Assembly (NCBI GenBank): GCA_963812075.1
Contig: CAWETN010000016.1
Location: 1-64,000 of the forward strand
DNA: 64,000 nt
From: JAMXLO01 sp963812075
Lineage (GTDB): Bacteria; Pseudomonadota; Alphaproteobacteria; Acetobacterales; Acetobacteraceae
Direction of reading: 5' to 3'
The notes below the pieces were generated by a model that saw only the letters and a list, made by a program, of their open reading frames with translations, was not told the origin of the DNA and ran no database searches. The number at the start of each line of letters is the position of its first letter. Position 1 is the first letter of the stretch. Below are positions 46,803 through 55,698 of this stretch, in pieces. A program made the translations under genes and the position numbers.

Positions 46803-48427
46803 GGCGCCATCCAGGCGGCGACCCTATGCAGGGCGGCATCACGCCACCGGCGCAGCCGGTCGGGCGCGTCGATCCGCAGCGCCGGGCAGCGGAGCGCCTG
46901 CAGCGGCCGACTGAAGGACGCGGGGCCGAACTGCGTGGCCGGGTCGCCGAACGGCAGCCATGACGGCGGCGCCGCGAAGCCGCCGTTCCAGACCGGCTCG
47001 CGCCGCGACTGACGCCGGTGGCGCGATGCAAGCCCGATGACGAGTGCAGGTGCCGCCAGCAGCGCGGCGATTCCGATGGGCGAATAGCCCGGCGTCTCCG
47101 CGCCCGTGCGCAGGACCAGCAGCGCCGGCCACGCGGCTGCGTGCGTCCATCCGGCCGCCGGCAACAGCGCCAGACCTGGCAAAAGGCCAAGGACACAGGT
47201 GAGTGCCGCCAGGCCCGCAAGCACGAACCGGACCGGTGCTCGCGTCTCCTCGGCGACCGCCGCACGCGGCGTGCGCGGGCGGCCGAGGAACGCGGTGCCG
47301 AACAGCCGCACGGCAGACAGCAGCGCGAGACCCACCGACGCGGCAGCCACGGCCGCGACGGCGACTGCGAGCACGCGCAGAGCCGGGTCGAGGATGCGCG
47401 CAGTGGCGAGCAGCGACTGGAACAGCAGCCAGAACGCGGCAAAGCCGAGCCCGGGCGGCAGCACGGCGAGCGCCGACAGCCCGACGAGGCAGCATGCCGC
47501 GGTTGCCGGCATCGGGTGGATGACCCCGCCCAGCCGATCGAGCCGGCGCGTCCCGGCAGTCCGTTCCACCACGTCGGCAGCCGCCGACAGCAGAGATCCG
47601 CCCAGCACGCCGGCGACGAGAGCGAGCCATGCGGCGGCAAGTGCATTCGATGCAACCGAGGGCAGATCGACTGCGCGGGCGAACAGCGCCACGCCGATCG
47701 CAATCATCGACATGCCCAGTGGCAGCAGCGCGCTGGCAGACACGACCTCGTGCAGCGTGTCCGCCTGCGCCGACCGCAGCGAACCGGCCGCGGCGACAGC
47801 GGCCCCCGACAGCAGCAGCGGCACGCCCCACCAGAGCGGCTGCTCGGTGCCGCAGAGGTCGAACAACACACGCAGGACGAGGTAGGCGGCGATGGCCGGG
47901 GCCGTCCGAGCGAGCATCCCGGCGCTCGTCAGCACCAGCAGCAATACGCAGATGGCCCGCCATCCCTCGGGCGACGCCGATCGCAGGGTGGCGAAGTCGC
48001 CGGCAGTGCCAAATAGGGCGAAGGCCAGCACGAGCCCCCCCGCAGCGACGACCGTCGCGCGCAGCCGGCTGCTCCCTCCCAGCAACAGCAGTCCCACCGC
48101 CAGAGCGAAGCTGTCGGCCGCGAGCAGAGTGATGGCCACTCCCGCCAGCCCGATGGGCGTGGCCCCTGTGCAGGGCAACACCAGGAACAACAGCAGAAGA
48201 AAGCATGCCGCCAGTGGGTCGAGTGCCAGGTGCGTCGCGGTGCCGGCGGGACCGATCGGCAGCGCCATCGCCGCGCCGCCGCCGCCCAGCGCGACAGCGG
48301 CGAGGACGACCGTCGCGGCGCAGATCATGCTGACGGTGCCGGTCACGGCAGCACGCCCCACGGCGCCAGCAAGCGCTGCAAGCGCCAGCAGCGCCGCGAC
48401 CAGGATCGCAAGCAGGGTCAGGACCAC
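46799..48427 (-). CDS. Ehr complex large membrane subunit (HyfB/NuoL-like)
   Basis: This 542-residue protein has about 14 hydrophobic segments, homologous to HyfB/HycC and NuoL. It contains HLALDPLAACFLLLL, SASALLPLGMSMIAIG, LGGVIHPMPATAACCLVGLSALAVLPPGLGF and the C-terminal hallmark PVWNGGF...DPATQFGPASFSRPLQ. First gene of the operon in minus direction. Probable start GTG 48427; no strong ribosome site is seen. FNR box about 100 bp upstream. Confidence 0.85.
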   Translation of the reverse strand: MVLTLLAILVAALLALAALAGAVGRAAVTGTVSMICAATVVLAAVALGGGGAAMALPIGPAGTATHLALDPLAACFLLLLFLVLPCTGATPIGLAGVAITLLAADSFALAVGLLLLGGSSRLRATVVAAGGLVLAFALFGTAGDFATLRSASPEGWRAICVLLLVLTSAGMLARTAPAIAAYLVLRVLFDLCGTEQPLWWGVPLLLSGAAVAAAGSLRSAQADTLHEVVSASALLPLGMSMIAIGVALFARAVDLPSVASNALAAAWLALVAGVLGGSLLSAAADVVERTAGTRRLDRLGGVIHPMPATAACCLVGLSALAVLPPGLGFAAFWLLFQSLLATARILDPALRVLAVAVAAVAAASVGLALLSAVRLFGTAFLGRPRTPRAAVAEETRAPVRFVLAGLAALTCVLGLLPGLALLPAAGWTHAAAWPALLVLRTGAETPGYSPIGIAALLAAPALVIGLASRHRRQSRREPVWNGGFAAPPSWLPFGDPATQFGPASFSRPLQALRCPALRIDAPDRLRRWRDAALHRVAAWMAP

Positions 48428-48526
48428 GCAGGCACCGATACGCGCGACTCGATCACGCGCCGGAGAATAGCAGTTTCAGGAACCCGATCGGCGGCTGACC
48501 GGCAGAGCCGCCGCGGCGATTCTCGA

Positions 48527-48540
48527 TTGATTCAGATCAA
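48527..48540. promoter_or_regulatory. Perfect FNR/Anr-type palindrome upstream of the Ehr operon
   Basis: TTGATTCAGATCAA is an exact TTGAT-N4-ATCAA FNR box. It lies 100 bp before the start of hyfB-like and about 57 bp before the GTG of a small plus-strand gene (48597), so it may act in both directions. It suggests activation at low oxygen. Confidence 0.75.
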
Positions 48541-48596
48541 TGCAACCGCATCGTGTGTTGGCACATACCTCTGTCACCTTTGCGCGAGGACAGGCG

Positions 48597-48848
48597 GTGG
48601 AACGATTTGAACGGGAGCTGACGGCACTGGCGCTGGAGCTGGCCAAGCTTGCACGGATTGCTGCCGACCCCGCCATCTCGCCCCGTCTGGATGAAATGTC
48701 CTGCGAGGTTCTGGAACTTGCGCTTCGGGTTGATTGCGATTCGTTGATTTACGATTCCGCCACCTTTGTCCTGCATACGGGTCAGACAGACAGAGCCGCA
48801 GACCCGAATGCAAATGACCCTCCCATTGTCCGCCTACAGCGCCAGTGA
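48597..48848 (+). CDS. Small hypothetical protein
   Basis: This 83-residue protein is predicted to start GTG 48597 behind GAGGACAGGCG. The N-terminal half is helical (ERELTALALELAKLARIAADP), the rest has LDEMSCEVLELALRVDCDSLIYDSATFVLHTG. It overlaps the next small gene by 41 bp. No family recognised; divergent from the Ehr operon across an FNR box. Confidence 0.45.
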   Translation: MERFERELTALALELAKLARIAADPAISPRLDEMSCEVLELALRVDCDSLIYDSATFVLHTGQTDRAADPNANDPPIVRLQRQ

Positions 48849-49179
48849 ACTCCAGGCGAAGGCCGAAGAGCTGCTGAGGATGTCCGAGACAGCGAGGACC
48901 GAAGGCACCAGGGACGCCCTGCTGCGGCTCGCCCGTCGCTTCGCGACGCTGGCAGAGAGCCGGGTCGCCGACGAAGTGGGTCACTGCGCCAAGACCGGGT
49001 CATGGACCATGTTGCGCCCGGCCGGCTCGGCCAGCCGCCGACGGCTGATCAGGCCGACCTCGTCGACGGTCGGAGTCACCGACCGCTACTTGCAGGGGAA
49101 ACCGCTCACCCAGGAACTGGAAGAACCCGTCCACTCGCGGACGGCGTCTTATGTTCCGGCAAGGCCCGTACCCAATTGA
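48808..49179 (+). CDS. Small helical hypothetical protein
   Basis: This is a 123-residue open frame starting MQMTLPLSAYSASELQAKAEELL, continuing EGTRDALLRLARRFATLAESRVADEV, which is like small helical proteins common in Methylobacterium and Roseomonas relatives. The C-terminal half (after about residue 60) is of doubtful coding quality and overlaps the opposite Rap1a-like gene, so a shift may hide near 49000. Function unknown. Confidence 0.45.
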   Translation: MQMTLPLSAYSASELQAKAEELLRMSETARTEGTRDALLRLARRFATLAESRVADEVGHCAKTGSWTMLRPAGSASRRRLIRPTSSTVGVTDRYLQGKPLTQELEEPVHSRTASYVPARPVPN

Positions 49180-49459
49180 CGAACTCGCCCATGGTGGCGG
49201 TACGGCTGGGCGGTGAGACTTGGGAAGCAGAACGGCTTCTTGCCTTCGGAATGACGCTGCTCGACGGTGATCGCCCCCTGTGCGAAGCCGTGACAGAAGT
49301 TGATCTTGGCGTCTCCCTGCGGGCTCCTTCGGATTGGCGGCGCAGAGGTCCGCGAGGTCGCCGGCGGTACGCGCCTGAAGGACTCGCACTGCGCTGCGCC
49401 TGCGCCGGCAGGGCAAGCAGCAGGGCACTCAGGACGGCGGTGGCGGCGGGAAGCCTCAT
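49106..49459 (-). CDS. Rap1a/Tai immunity-like exported protein (three +1 shifts)
   Basis: A signal peptide (MRLPAATAVLSALLLALPAQAQ) at ATG 49459 follows AGGAG. Later pieces in successive frames read AGDLADLCAANPKEPAG, DAKINFCHGFAQGAITVEQRHSEGKKPFCFPS and TATMGEFVNWVRALPEHK. The pattern CxGFxxG...FCxP with paired Cys and a final VNWVRALPEH is typical of Rap1a/Tai (type VI immunity-like) proteins. Each break is a +1 shift. Corrected length about 116 residues. Coupled by ATGA overlap to queC upstream. Confidence 0.65.
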   Translation of the reverse strand: MRLPAATAVLSALLLALPAQAQRSASPSGAYRRRPRGPLRRQSEGARRETPRSTSVTASHRGRSPSSSVIPKARSRSASQVSPPSRTATMGEFVNWVRALPEHKTPSASGRVLPVPG

Positions 49460-50197
49460 GCGTGCTCTCCTGGTGACGATGAGGCGGCGATAAAAGCCGA
49501 CCCGGCGCCGCCACGCCAGCGCTCCCAGCCGGCGGCGCGCAGCTCGCACGCGGGACAGCTGCCGCAGCCATACCCCCAGTCGTGCAGGCGCGAGCGGTCG
49601 CCCAGGTAGCAGCTGTGCGTGCTGATGCGGACCAGCTCCACCAGTGCCTCGCCGCCAAGCGCGGCCGCCAGTGCCCAGGTCGCCGCCTTGTCGCGCCACA
49701 TCAGCGGCGTCTCCAGCACGAAGCGGCGCTGCATGCCCAGGTTCAGCGCCAGCTGCATCGCCTTGATGGTGTCGTCGCGGCAGTCGGGATAGCCCGAGTA
49801 GTCGGTCTCGCACATGCCGGCGACGATGCGGCGCAGCCCACGGCGCCAGGCGAGTGCGGCGGCGCAGGTGAAGAACAGCAGGTTGCGGCCGGGCACGAAG
49901 GTGTTCGGCAGCCCCTCGCCGGTCATCGCGATTGCGGTGTCGCTGGTGAGCGCGGTGGCACCGAGACCGCCCAGCGTGGCGACCAGGTCGATCGTGTGGT
50001 CGGCGCCGAGCCGTCCCGGCCAGCGCTCGGCCAGCCAGGCGCGCAGCGGCTCCCGGCACTCCAGTTCGACCGCGTGCCGCTGACCGTAGGCGAAGCCGAC
50101 CGTCTCGACGTGCGCGGTAGCGCTCCAGCGCCCAGGCCAGGCAGGTCGTGCTGTCCTGCCCGCCGGAGAACAGCACCAGAGCCTTGTCGTCGTGCAT
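49456..50197 (-). CDS. queC: 7-cyano-7-deazaguanine synthase QueC (one +1 shift)
   Basis: QueC makes preQ0 from 7-carboxy-7-deazaguanine, ammonia and ATP in queuosine synthesis. It has the ATP pyrophosphatase loop LFSGGQDSTTCLAWAL, VGFAYGQRHAVELE, TFVPGRNLLFFTCAAALA, GMCETDYSGYPDCRD, and the C-terminal zinc cluster CYLGDRSRLHDWGYGCGSCPAC. The frame slips +1 near 50125; corrected length 246 residues. No other queuosine genes or preQ1 riboswitch are seen nearby. Confidence 0.9.
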
Positions 50198-50249
50198 CGT
50201 TCTGATCTGTCCCCTGTCCCAGCCGGCCGCCTCACCATATCTTAGCGCC

Positions 50250-51068
50250 ATGGACCTCGATTTCACCGAAGACGAAATCCGCCGCTACTCACGCCACATC
50301 CTGCTGCAGGACGTGGGCGGCATCGGTCAGGCGAAGCTGAAGGCAGCGCGCGCACTGGTGGTCGGCGCCGGCGGGCTAGGCTCGCCGCTCGCACTGTACC
50401 TGGCGGCAGCCGGCGTGGGCACGATCGGCATCGTGGACCACGACCGCTTGGAGCTGTCCAACCTGCAGCGCCAGATCGCCCACACCACCGACCGGATCGG
50501 CGAGCTCAAGGCGGAGTCGGCCGCCCGGGCGGCGCGCGCCATCAACCCCGAGGTGCGGGTCGAGCCGCATCCCGTGCGACTGGACGCTGACAACGTGCTG
50601 GGGCTGCTCGAGCGCTACGACATCGTGTGCGACGGCACCGACAACTTCGCCACGCGCTTCCTGCTGGCGGACGCCTGCGTGCTGGCGCGCCGGACGCTGG
50701 TGTCGGCGGCGGTGCTGCGCTTCGAGGGGCAGCTGTCGGTGTTCAAGCCGCACGTCGCCGGCCCGTGCTACCGCTGCCTGTATCCCGAACCGCCGCCAGA
50801 AGGCACGGTGCCGACCTGCTCGGAGGCCGGCGTCCTGGGCGCCGTCACCGGCGTGATGGGCACGCTGCAGGCGACCGAGGTGCTGAAGGAGATCATGGGC
50901 GTCGGCGAGACCCTGGCCGGCCGGCTGCTGATATGGGACGCGCTGGCGACGAAATTCCGCACCGTGCGGCTGCGCGCCGACCCGCACTGCGCGCTGTGTG
51001 GCCCCGAGGCGACGATCAAGGACCTGTCGCAGCACCGTGGCGCCGAAGCACCTGCCTGTGCCGTCTGA
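50250..51068 (+). CDS. moeB: ThiF/MoeB/HesA family E1-like adenylyltransferase
   Basis: This 272-residue E1-like enzyme adenylates the C-terminus of a sulfur-carrier protein (MoaD or ThiS). Marks: RYSRHILLQDVGGIGQAKL, ATP loop VVGAGGLGSPLALYLAAAGVG, DHDRLELSNLQRQ, DGTDNFATRFLLADAC, the crossover Cys in PTCSEAGVLG, and zinc pairs CYRCLYP and CALCGPE. No rhodanese domain is present. Divergent from queC with a 52-bp gap. MoeB and ThiF cannot be told apart from sequence alone. Confidence 0.88.
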   Translation: MDLDFTEDEIRRYSRHILLQDVGGIGQAKLKAARALVVGAGGLGSPLALYLAAAGVGTIGIVDHDRLELSNLQRQIAHTTDRIGELKAESAARAARAINPEVRVEPHPVRLDADNVLGLLERYDIVCDGTDNFATRFLLADACVLARRTLVSAAVLRFEGQLSVFKPHVAGPCYRCLYPEPPPEGTVPTCSEAGVLGAVTGVMGTLQATEVLKEIMGVGETLAGRLLIWDALATKFRTVRLRADPHCALCGPEATIKDLSQHRGAEAPACAV

Positions 51069-51438
51069 GCCTCTTGGCATCCTGCTGCTCTCCGGAGCGC
51101 ACGACCGCGCGCACTACGCGTTCGTGCTGGCCTCCGGCGCCGCTGCGCTGGGCCGCGCGGTGGTGCTGTTCGCCACCAACGCCGGCTGCCATGCGCTGTT
51201 CGCCGACTGGTCCGGGCTGGGCGACGCTGCGCGCGACGCGCGGGTGCAGGCCGCAGGCGTGGCGGGGCTGGAGACGTTGCGCGAGGCATCGCGCGAGATG
51301 GGCGTGCGGCTGATCGCCTGCGAGGCGGGCCTGCGCGCCGAAGCCCTCGATGCGGGTCGGCTGCTGGCTGGCGTCGAAGTGGCTGGGGTGGCCACGTTCC
51401 TGTCCGCCGTCGGCGCCGGGCAGATCGTCGCGATCTGA
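51058..51438 (+). CDS. DsrE/DsrF-like family protein
   Basis: This 126-residue protein likely starts GTG 51058, overlapping the E1-like gene's end. ILLLSGAHDRAHYAFVLASGAAALGRAVVLFATN is the DsrE-type nucleotide-like fold opening. It continues VRLIACEAGLRAEALDAGRLLAGVEVAGVATFL, with Cys in the typical sulfur-relay position (IACEAG). Likely accepts or moves sulfur as a partner of the E1-like enzyme. Role inferred from context. Confidence 0.78.
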   Translation: MPSEPLGILLLSGAHDRAHYAFVLASGAAALGRAVVLFATNAGCHALFADWSGLGDAARDARVQAAGVAGLETLREASREMGVRLIACEAGLRAEALDAGRLLAGVEVAGVATFLSAVGAGQIVAI

Positions 51439-51570
51439 CCTGCCCGGCCGCGTCCGTGCGGCGCGGGCCGGTGACGCTGTGAATCGTTTCATATGCGACT
51501 GCCTGGCAGCACGGCATGGTGCGTCGCACCGTTCGCCATCGGTACAGGCCGTCAGCAGGGGACGAGCGCC

Positions 51571-52557
51571 ATGTTCACGCCAGCAGATGAAAGGACCACC
51601 GAGTCCTCGAGCGAGAGGTCGGATGGCCGGCCGAACCAGCAGCTCACGCTGATCGCAGCGGCCGGAGGCATCGTCGTTCTGTTGCTCGCCGGGCTGCTGT
51701 TGCTGAAGGTGGTGCAGGCGCTCGATGCGGTGCCGGATCTGCACCGGCAAAGCACCGCTGGGCAGAGCGAATGGATTGCCGCCAGGGCCGATCACGACGC
51801 CATTCTCGACATCGCACGCGAATGTGCCAACGACGTCGATCAGATCGTGCGGCGGATCAACGAGTTGGGCGACACTGCACGCAAGGTCCCGGTCTCGGCT
51901 CACCTGCTGAGCATGACGCTCGATGAAGCCCCCACCAGCCGGCCTACTGGCGGACAACCGGAGCCGATTGTGCTGCCGACGCCGAACTCCATTCTGCCGG
52001 CCATCGTCCTCAGCTATCGCATCGGCTGGTCGCGGGTCGCACTGGCCGAGCAGGAGCGCGAGTCGGAGGTGAGGATGAACCACTTCCAATGGTGCATCGT
52101 GCTGATCGGCGCGATCACCACCATTCTCATCAGCATCAAGACCATCTCGCAGATCCGGCCCGGGCTGCAGATCTGGATCGGGGTCATTGCCATGATCTTC
52201 TCCACTCTCGGCACTGCGACCGCGACGATGCACTCGTTCTACGCGCCGCGGATCGTGCACGACCATGCGCAGCAAGGACTGCAGACGCTCCAGGCGCTGC
52301 ACCTTCAGCTGACCTCGGCAGTGGTGCGCGACCGCCATCCCTGCGACCCGCCGAAGCCGTGGCCGAACGACTGGCGCGCCAAGCGGATCAAGGCGATCAC
52401 CGACCAGTACGTTGCGGCGATCGGTGCCGCGCATGCTCCCGCCAACGCGGCGGACTCCGACGAGACCGAGGAAAGGCCTAAGGAGGTCGATCACACCCTG
52501 GGAACCGGAACGCAGACCACGCGTGGGACGGAGCGTAGCGAGCGGACCAACGGGTAG
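51571..52557 (+). CDS. Membrane protein of unknown function
   Basis: This 328-residue protein has three hydrophobic segments (about residues 26-47, 176-195 and 202-221), a polar 130-residue stretch between the first two, and a Lys/Arg/Glu-rich C-terminus (RPKEVDHTLGTG). It contains a run FSTLGTATATMHSFYAPRIVHDHAQQGLQTLQALHLQLTS after the last span, typical of the cytoplasmic coil after SLATT-like membrane hairpins, but I cannot assign it. ATG 51571. Next to a PIN toxin pair on the opposite strand. Confidence 0.55.
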   Translation: MFTPADERTTESSSERSDGRPNQQLTLIAAAGGIVVLLLAGLLLLKVVQALDAVPDLHRQSTAGQSEWIAARADHDAILDIARECANDVDQIVRRINELGDTARKVPVSAHLLSMTLDEAPTSRPTGGQPEPIVLPTPNSILPAIVLSYRIGWSRVALAEQERESEVRMNHFQWCIVLIGAITTILISIKTISQIRPGLQIWIGVIAMIFSTLGTATATMHSFYAPRIVHDHAQQGLQTLQALHLQLTSAVVRDRHPCDPPKPWPNDWRAKRIKAITDQYVAAIGAAHAPANAADSDETEERPKEVDHTLGTGTQTTRGTERSERTNG

Positions 52558-52599
52558 GCCGCCGCCACCACGCTCACCGGGTCTTTGGCACCTCGGACA

Positions 52600-53146
52600 T
52601 CAACCGTGGCGATCGTAGAACAGCACTTGCAGACCGGGAACCAACTGGGACAGCACATCGAAGTCCCTGTCCTCGGTGACCAGGGCGAAGCCGGCCGCCC
52701 GGGCCAGAACCGCCGTCAGCGCGTCGCTGATCAGTTCCACCCGGTCGAACGCTGACACGATCCGGCGACCACCGCCCGCCATGATACCGGCCGCATGTCC
52801 CGCGAGTTCGCCCGCCGTGAGCCACTCGGCATCGGCCGGAAGCAGCACTTTGGCCGGGTCGACCCGCGACAGCAGCGCCGCGTAAGTGGCCAGCACCCGC
52901 GCCGTGCCTGGACGGGCCGGCGCCAATCGCCCCGCGCACCCAGGCGAGTTCAGCACGCACCGGGGCGGCCATGAACAGCCGTGGCACAGCTTCCAGCAGT
53001 TCGCGCAGCACGCGCGGCCCTCGGCCTGCCAATGCGTTGATGAACACGTTGGTATCGAGCAGCACCGGCCCGAGCGGCACCGCGGTCCCCAGTTTCGGCA
53101 GCGCGGGCGACTCCCTCGGTCCCACAGCATCCGCTGGACGGCGCAC
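52600..53146 (-). CDS. PIN domain toxin (VapC-like), one +1 shift
   Basis: This is a PIN ribonuclease-like protein with LLDTNVFINALAGRGPRVL (first acidic residue), RAELAWVRG, ISDALTAVLARAAGFALVTEDRDFDVLSQL (third and fourth acidic positions). The frame slips +1 near 52935 between AELAWVRG and LAPARPGTARVLATY; corrected length about 181. Start GTG 53146 is nine bases after the stop of the antitoxin-like gene. It likely cuts RNA when unbound. Confidence 0.72.
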
Positions 53147-53154
53147 CCGCCGTC

Positions 53155-53478
53155 TCAGAGATCGATCTGGTCGAGCAATTCGGCGGGTGTGTCCGCCAGC
53201 ACGCCCCAGTTTCGAGCGAGCCAGGGACCCAATTCGTCCTCGGTCGCGAGCGATGCGAGCGCCGCGTTGATCACGATCGACGGCGACGTGGAGCCAATGC
53301 GCTTCGCCGCCGCCTGGAACAGTCTGGGCGAAACCTTGGCGTTGAAGTGCTTGGTCTTCGGTCCTTCGAGCAGCCCCATGGCGGCGGCGATCCGGAGCGC
53401 GGGCGTGCGCTTTGCCGCGACGGCCGCAGCCTTGCGCCGCGCGACCGGCGGTCGCGCGGTCTTCTTCGTCCCAACCAT
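53155..53478 (-). CDS. Probable antitoxin of the PIN module
   Basis: This 107-residue protein has a basic N-terminus (GTKKTARPPVARRKAAAVAAKR), then KTKHFNAKVSPRLFQAAAKRIGSTSPSIVINAALASLAT, a ribbon-helix-helix-like stretch, and a C-terminal WLARNWGVLADTPAELLDQIDL that could bind the toxin. It is directly upstream of the PIN gene. Exact antitoxin family not recognised. Confidence 0.65.
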   Translation of the reverse strand: MVGTKKTARPPVARRKAAAVAAKRTPALRIAAAMGLLEGPKTKHFNAKVSPRLFQAAAKRIGSTSPSIVINAALASLATEDELGPWLARNWGVLADTPAELLDQIDL

Positions 53479-53545
53479 GCCAGCGGGTCCCCATCGTCGT
53501 GTTACCTGTCGATGACATTAGTAACACCAGAACACTCCGCGGGCC

Positions 53546-54400
53546 TCACACCGGATCGGGCCCCTCCACCGCGGCAAAGCCGCTGCCGAACGCGGCGTCG
53601 CGTTTCTGGAATGCATACTTCACGCCGTGCTCGCGCATCGTCTGGCGGAAGTCGCGTGCCATCGGCGCGTTGTGCCCGCGCGCATCGATCTCCGCGCCGA
53701 TGCGCTGCAAGGTGCGCGCGCCCATCAGCTCCAGCCCGAGATTGACCAGCCGCTTGTTCGCCGACAACAGATGCGGGTCGACCAGCGCCATGCGCTCCGC
53801 CAGCCGCATCACCTCGGCCTCCAGTTCCGCCGCCGGCACCGATTTCAGCGCCAGCCCGATGCGCGCTGCGTCCGCGCCGGTGACGCTGTCGCCGGTGAGC
53901 AGCAGCCGCTTCGCCCATTGAGGGCCGCAGTGATACAGCCACATGCTGCCGGGCGGCGTGCCGAGATCGCGCACCGGTGGAAAGCCGATGCGCGCATCGT
54001 CGGCGACGATCACCATGTCGCACAGCCAGGCGAGATCGGTGCCGATGCCGATGCACGTGCCGTGCACCTGGGCGATGACCGGCTTGTGCATGTCGAACAG
54101 CGTGATGCGCAGTCGCTGACCCTGCTCCAGCCGCCATACGTCGTCGTCGATCTCGTGCCGGCCGCGATAGTCCTCGCCGCGGCCGGCGGAATACTCGCTG
54201 AGATCGGCGCCGGCGCAGAAGTGCGGCCCCGCACCGCGCAGCACGACGCAGTGCACCGGGTTGTACTCGTCGGCCTCCAGCAGTGCCGCGTGCAGTTCGC
54301 GCAGCAGCTTGCCACTCAGCGCGTTGCGCTTCTCCGGCCTATTCAGCGTGACGAGCGCGGTCTTGCCGGTGATCTCGTAGGTGATCTGCTCGAACTGCAT
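53546..54400 (-). CDS. Enoyl-CoA hydratase/isomerase family protein
   Basis: This 284-residue crotonase has TLNRPEKRNALSGKLL, oxyanion segments GPHFCAGADLSEY and GTCIGIGTDLAWLCD, and GFPPVRDLGTPPGS. The second motif has Asp in place of the usual Glu. ATG 54400 follows GGAGG by seven bases, divergent from the enolase-superfamily gene (64 bp). Substrate unknown. Confidence 0.85.
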   Translation of the reverse strand: MQFEQITYEITGKTALVTLNRPEKRNALSGKLLRELHAALLEADEYNPVHCVVLRGAGPHFCAGADLSEYSAGRGEDYRGRHEIDDDVWRLEQGQRLRITLFDMHKPVIAQVHGTCIGIGTDLAWLCDMVIVADDARIGFPPVRDLGTPPGSMWLYHCGPQWAKRLLLTGDSVTGADAARIGLALKSVPAAELEAEVMRLAERMALVDPHLLSANKRLVNLGLELMGARTLQRIGAEIDARGHNAPMARDFRQTMREHGVKYAFQKRDAAFGSGFAAVEGPDPV

Positions 54401-54464
54401 GCTGCTTCCTCCATCGGTGTGGCGCTTGTATGGTCGCGCCAACCATGCGCCGAGGAGGAAGCCG

Positions 54465-55665
54465 ATGCCAGAGTTGCAGATCGCCCGTGTCGAAACGTTC
54501 CTGTTCGATCCGGGCACGGCGAAGAACCTGCTGTTCTGCCGTGTCGAGACCGAGGACGGCCTGCACGGCTGGGGCGAGGCCTATGTCACGCCCGGCAAGG
54601 AACCGGTGATCCAGCAATGCCTGCAGGCGATGGCGAAGCACGTCATCGGCCGCAGCGCGCTGAACATCCGCCATACCGCGCAGATCATGTTCGAGGACTT
54701 CGCGATCCGCCGCGCCTCGCTCGATCTCATGTCGGCGTGGAGCGCGCTGGAGATCGCCATGTGGGACATCGTGGCGAAGCGCGCGAAGCTGCCGCTGTAC
54801 AACATCCTGGGCGGCGCCTCGCGCGAGCGGGTGCGCGTCTATGCCAATGGGTGGTCGAACGGCACGGAGCCGATCGAGGCCAACATCCAACGTGCGCTGA
54901 AGGTGAAGGAGATGGGCTTCACCGCGTTGAAATGGGACCCATTCCCCGGGCCGTGGCGCAGCTTCATCCATCGCGAGGACGAGGAGCACGTGGTGCGCTA
55001 CGTGCGGTCGATGCGCGAGGCGCTGGGGCCGGATTTCACGCTGCTGGTGGAGGTGCATCGCCGGCTCGCGCCGATGCACGCGATCCGCATCGGCAAGCGC
55101 ATCGCCGAGTTCGATATCGGCTGGTACGAGGAACCCTGCCTGTGCGATAATATCGAGCTGGTCGCCGAGGTGCGGCGCGCCCTGCCGATGCCGATCGTGA
55201 CCGGCGAGGCGATCTACTCGAAGGAAGCATTCGCCGCGTGCCTGGCCGCGCGCGCCGCCGACATACTGAACCCCGACATCTGCAACTGCGGCGGCATCTC
55301 GGCGATGCTGGACATCGCGGCGATGGCGCAGCCGCACGCCGTGGCGATCGCGCCGCACAACTACAACAGCACGCTGGTCGGGCTGGCGGCGACGATGAAC
55401 TTCGCCGCGGTCATTCCGAACTTCTGGATCGCCGAGTTCTTCGTCAACCTGCGCCCCGCCTGCGACGAGATCGCGGTGCAGCCGATTGCGGTGAAGGACG
55501 GCTGGGCGGAGCTGCCGACGGTGCCGGGACACGGCATCGACATCGACGTGGAGCGGCTGAAGGCACGGCCGTTCCGCGACATGGGCGGCAAGGGCCTGCG
55601 GCAGGTACTGGGAGGAGTTCCCGCGCAAGGATTACGTGGCGGGCGCCACGCGAACCGGTTATTGA
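54465..55665 (+). CDS. Enolase superfamily dehydratase (mandelate racemase/muconate lactonizing type), one +1 shift near the end
   Basis: This protein of the MR/MLE enolase superfamily dehydrates or racemises sugar acids. N-terminal capping domain GDGLHGWGEAYVTPGKEP region, FTALKWDPFPGPW with Lys base, metal ligands in LLVEVHRRLAP, WYEEPCL and VTGEAIYSKE, and a C-terminal His in AIAPHNYNSTLVG. Near 55605 one extra G shifts the frame; the corrected tail reads YWEEFPRKDYVAGATRTGY and the length is 399. The D-galactonate or gluconate dehydratase group is a likely guess. Confidence 0.85.
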
Positions 55666-55698
55666 CCGTCCGTCCTGGAGAATGGCGCGGCGACGGTC

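Noticed and set aside
50197..50250. preQ1 riboswitch upstream of queC
   Set aside because: The 52-bp gap to the divergent E1-like gene shows no preQ1 aptamer pattern.
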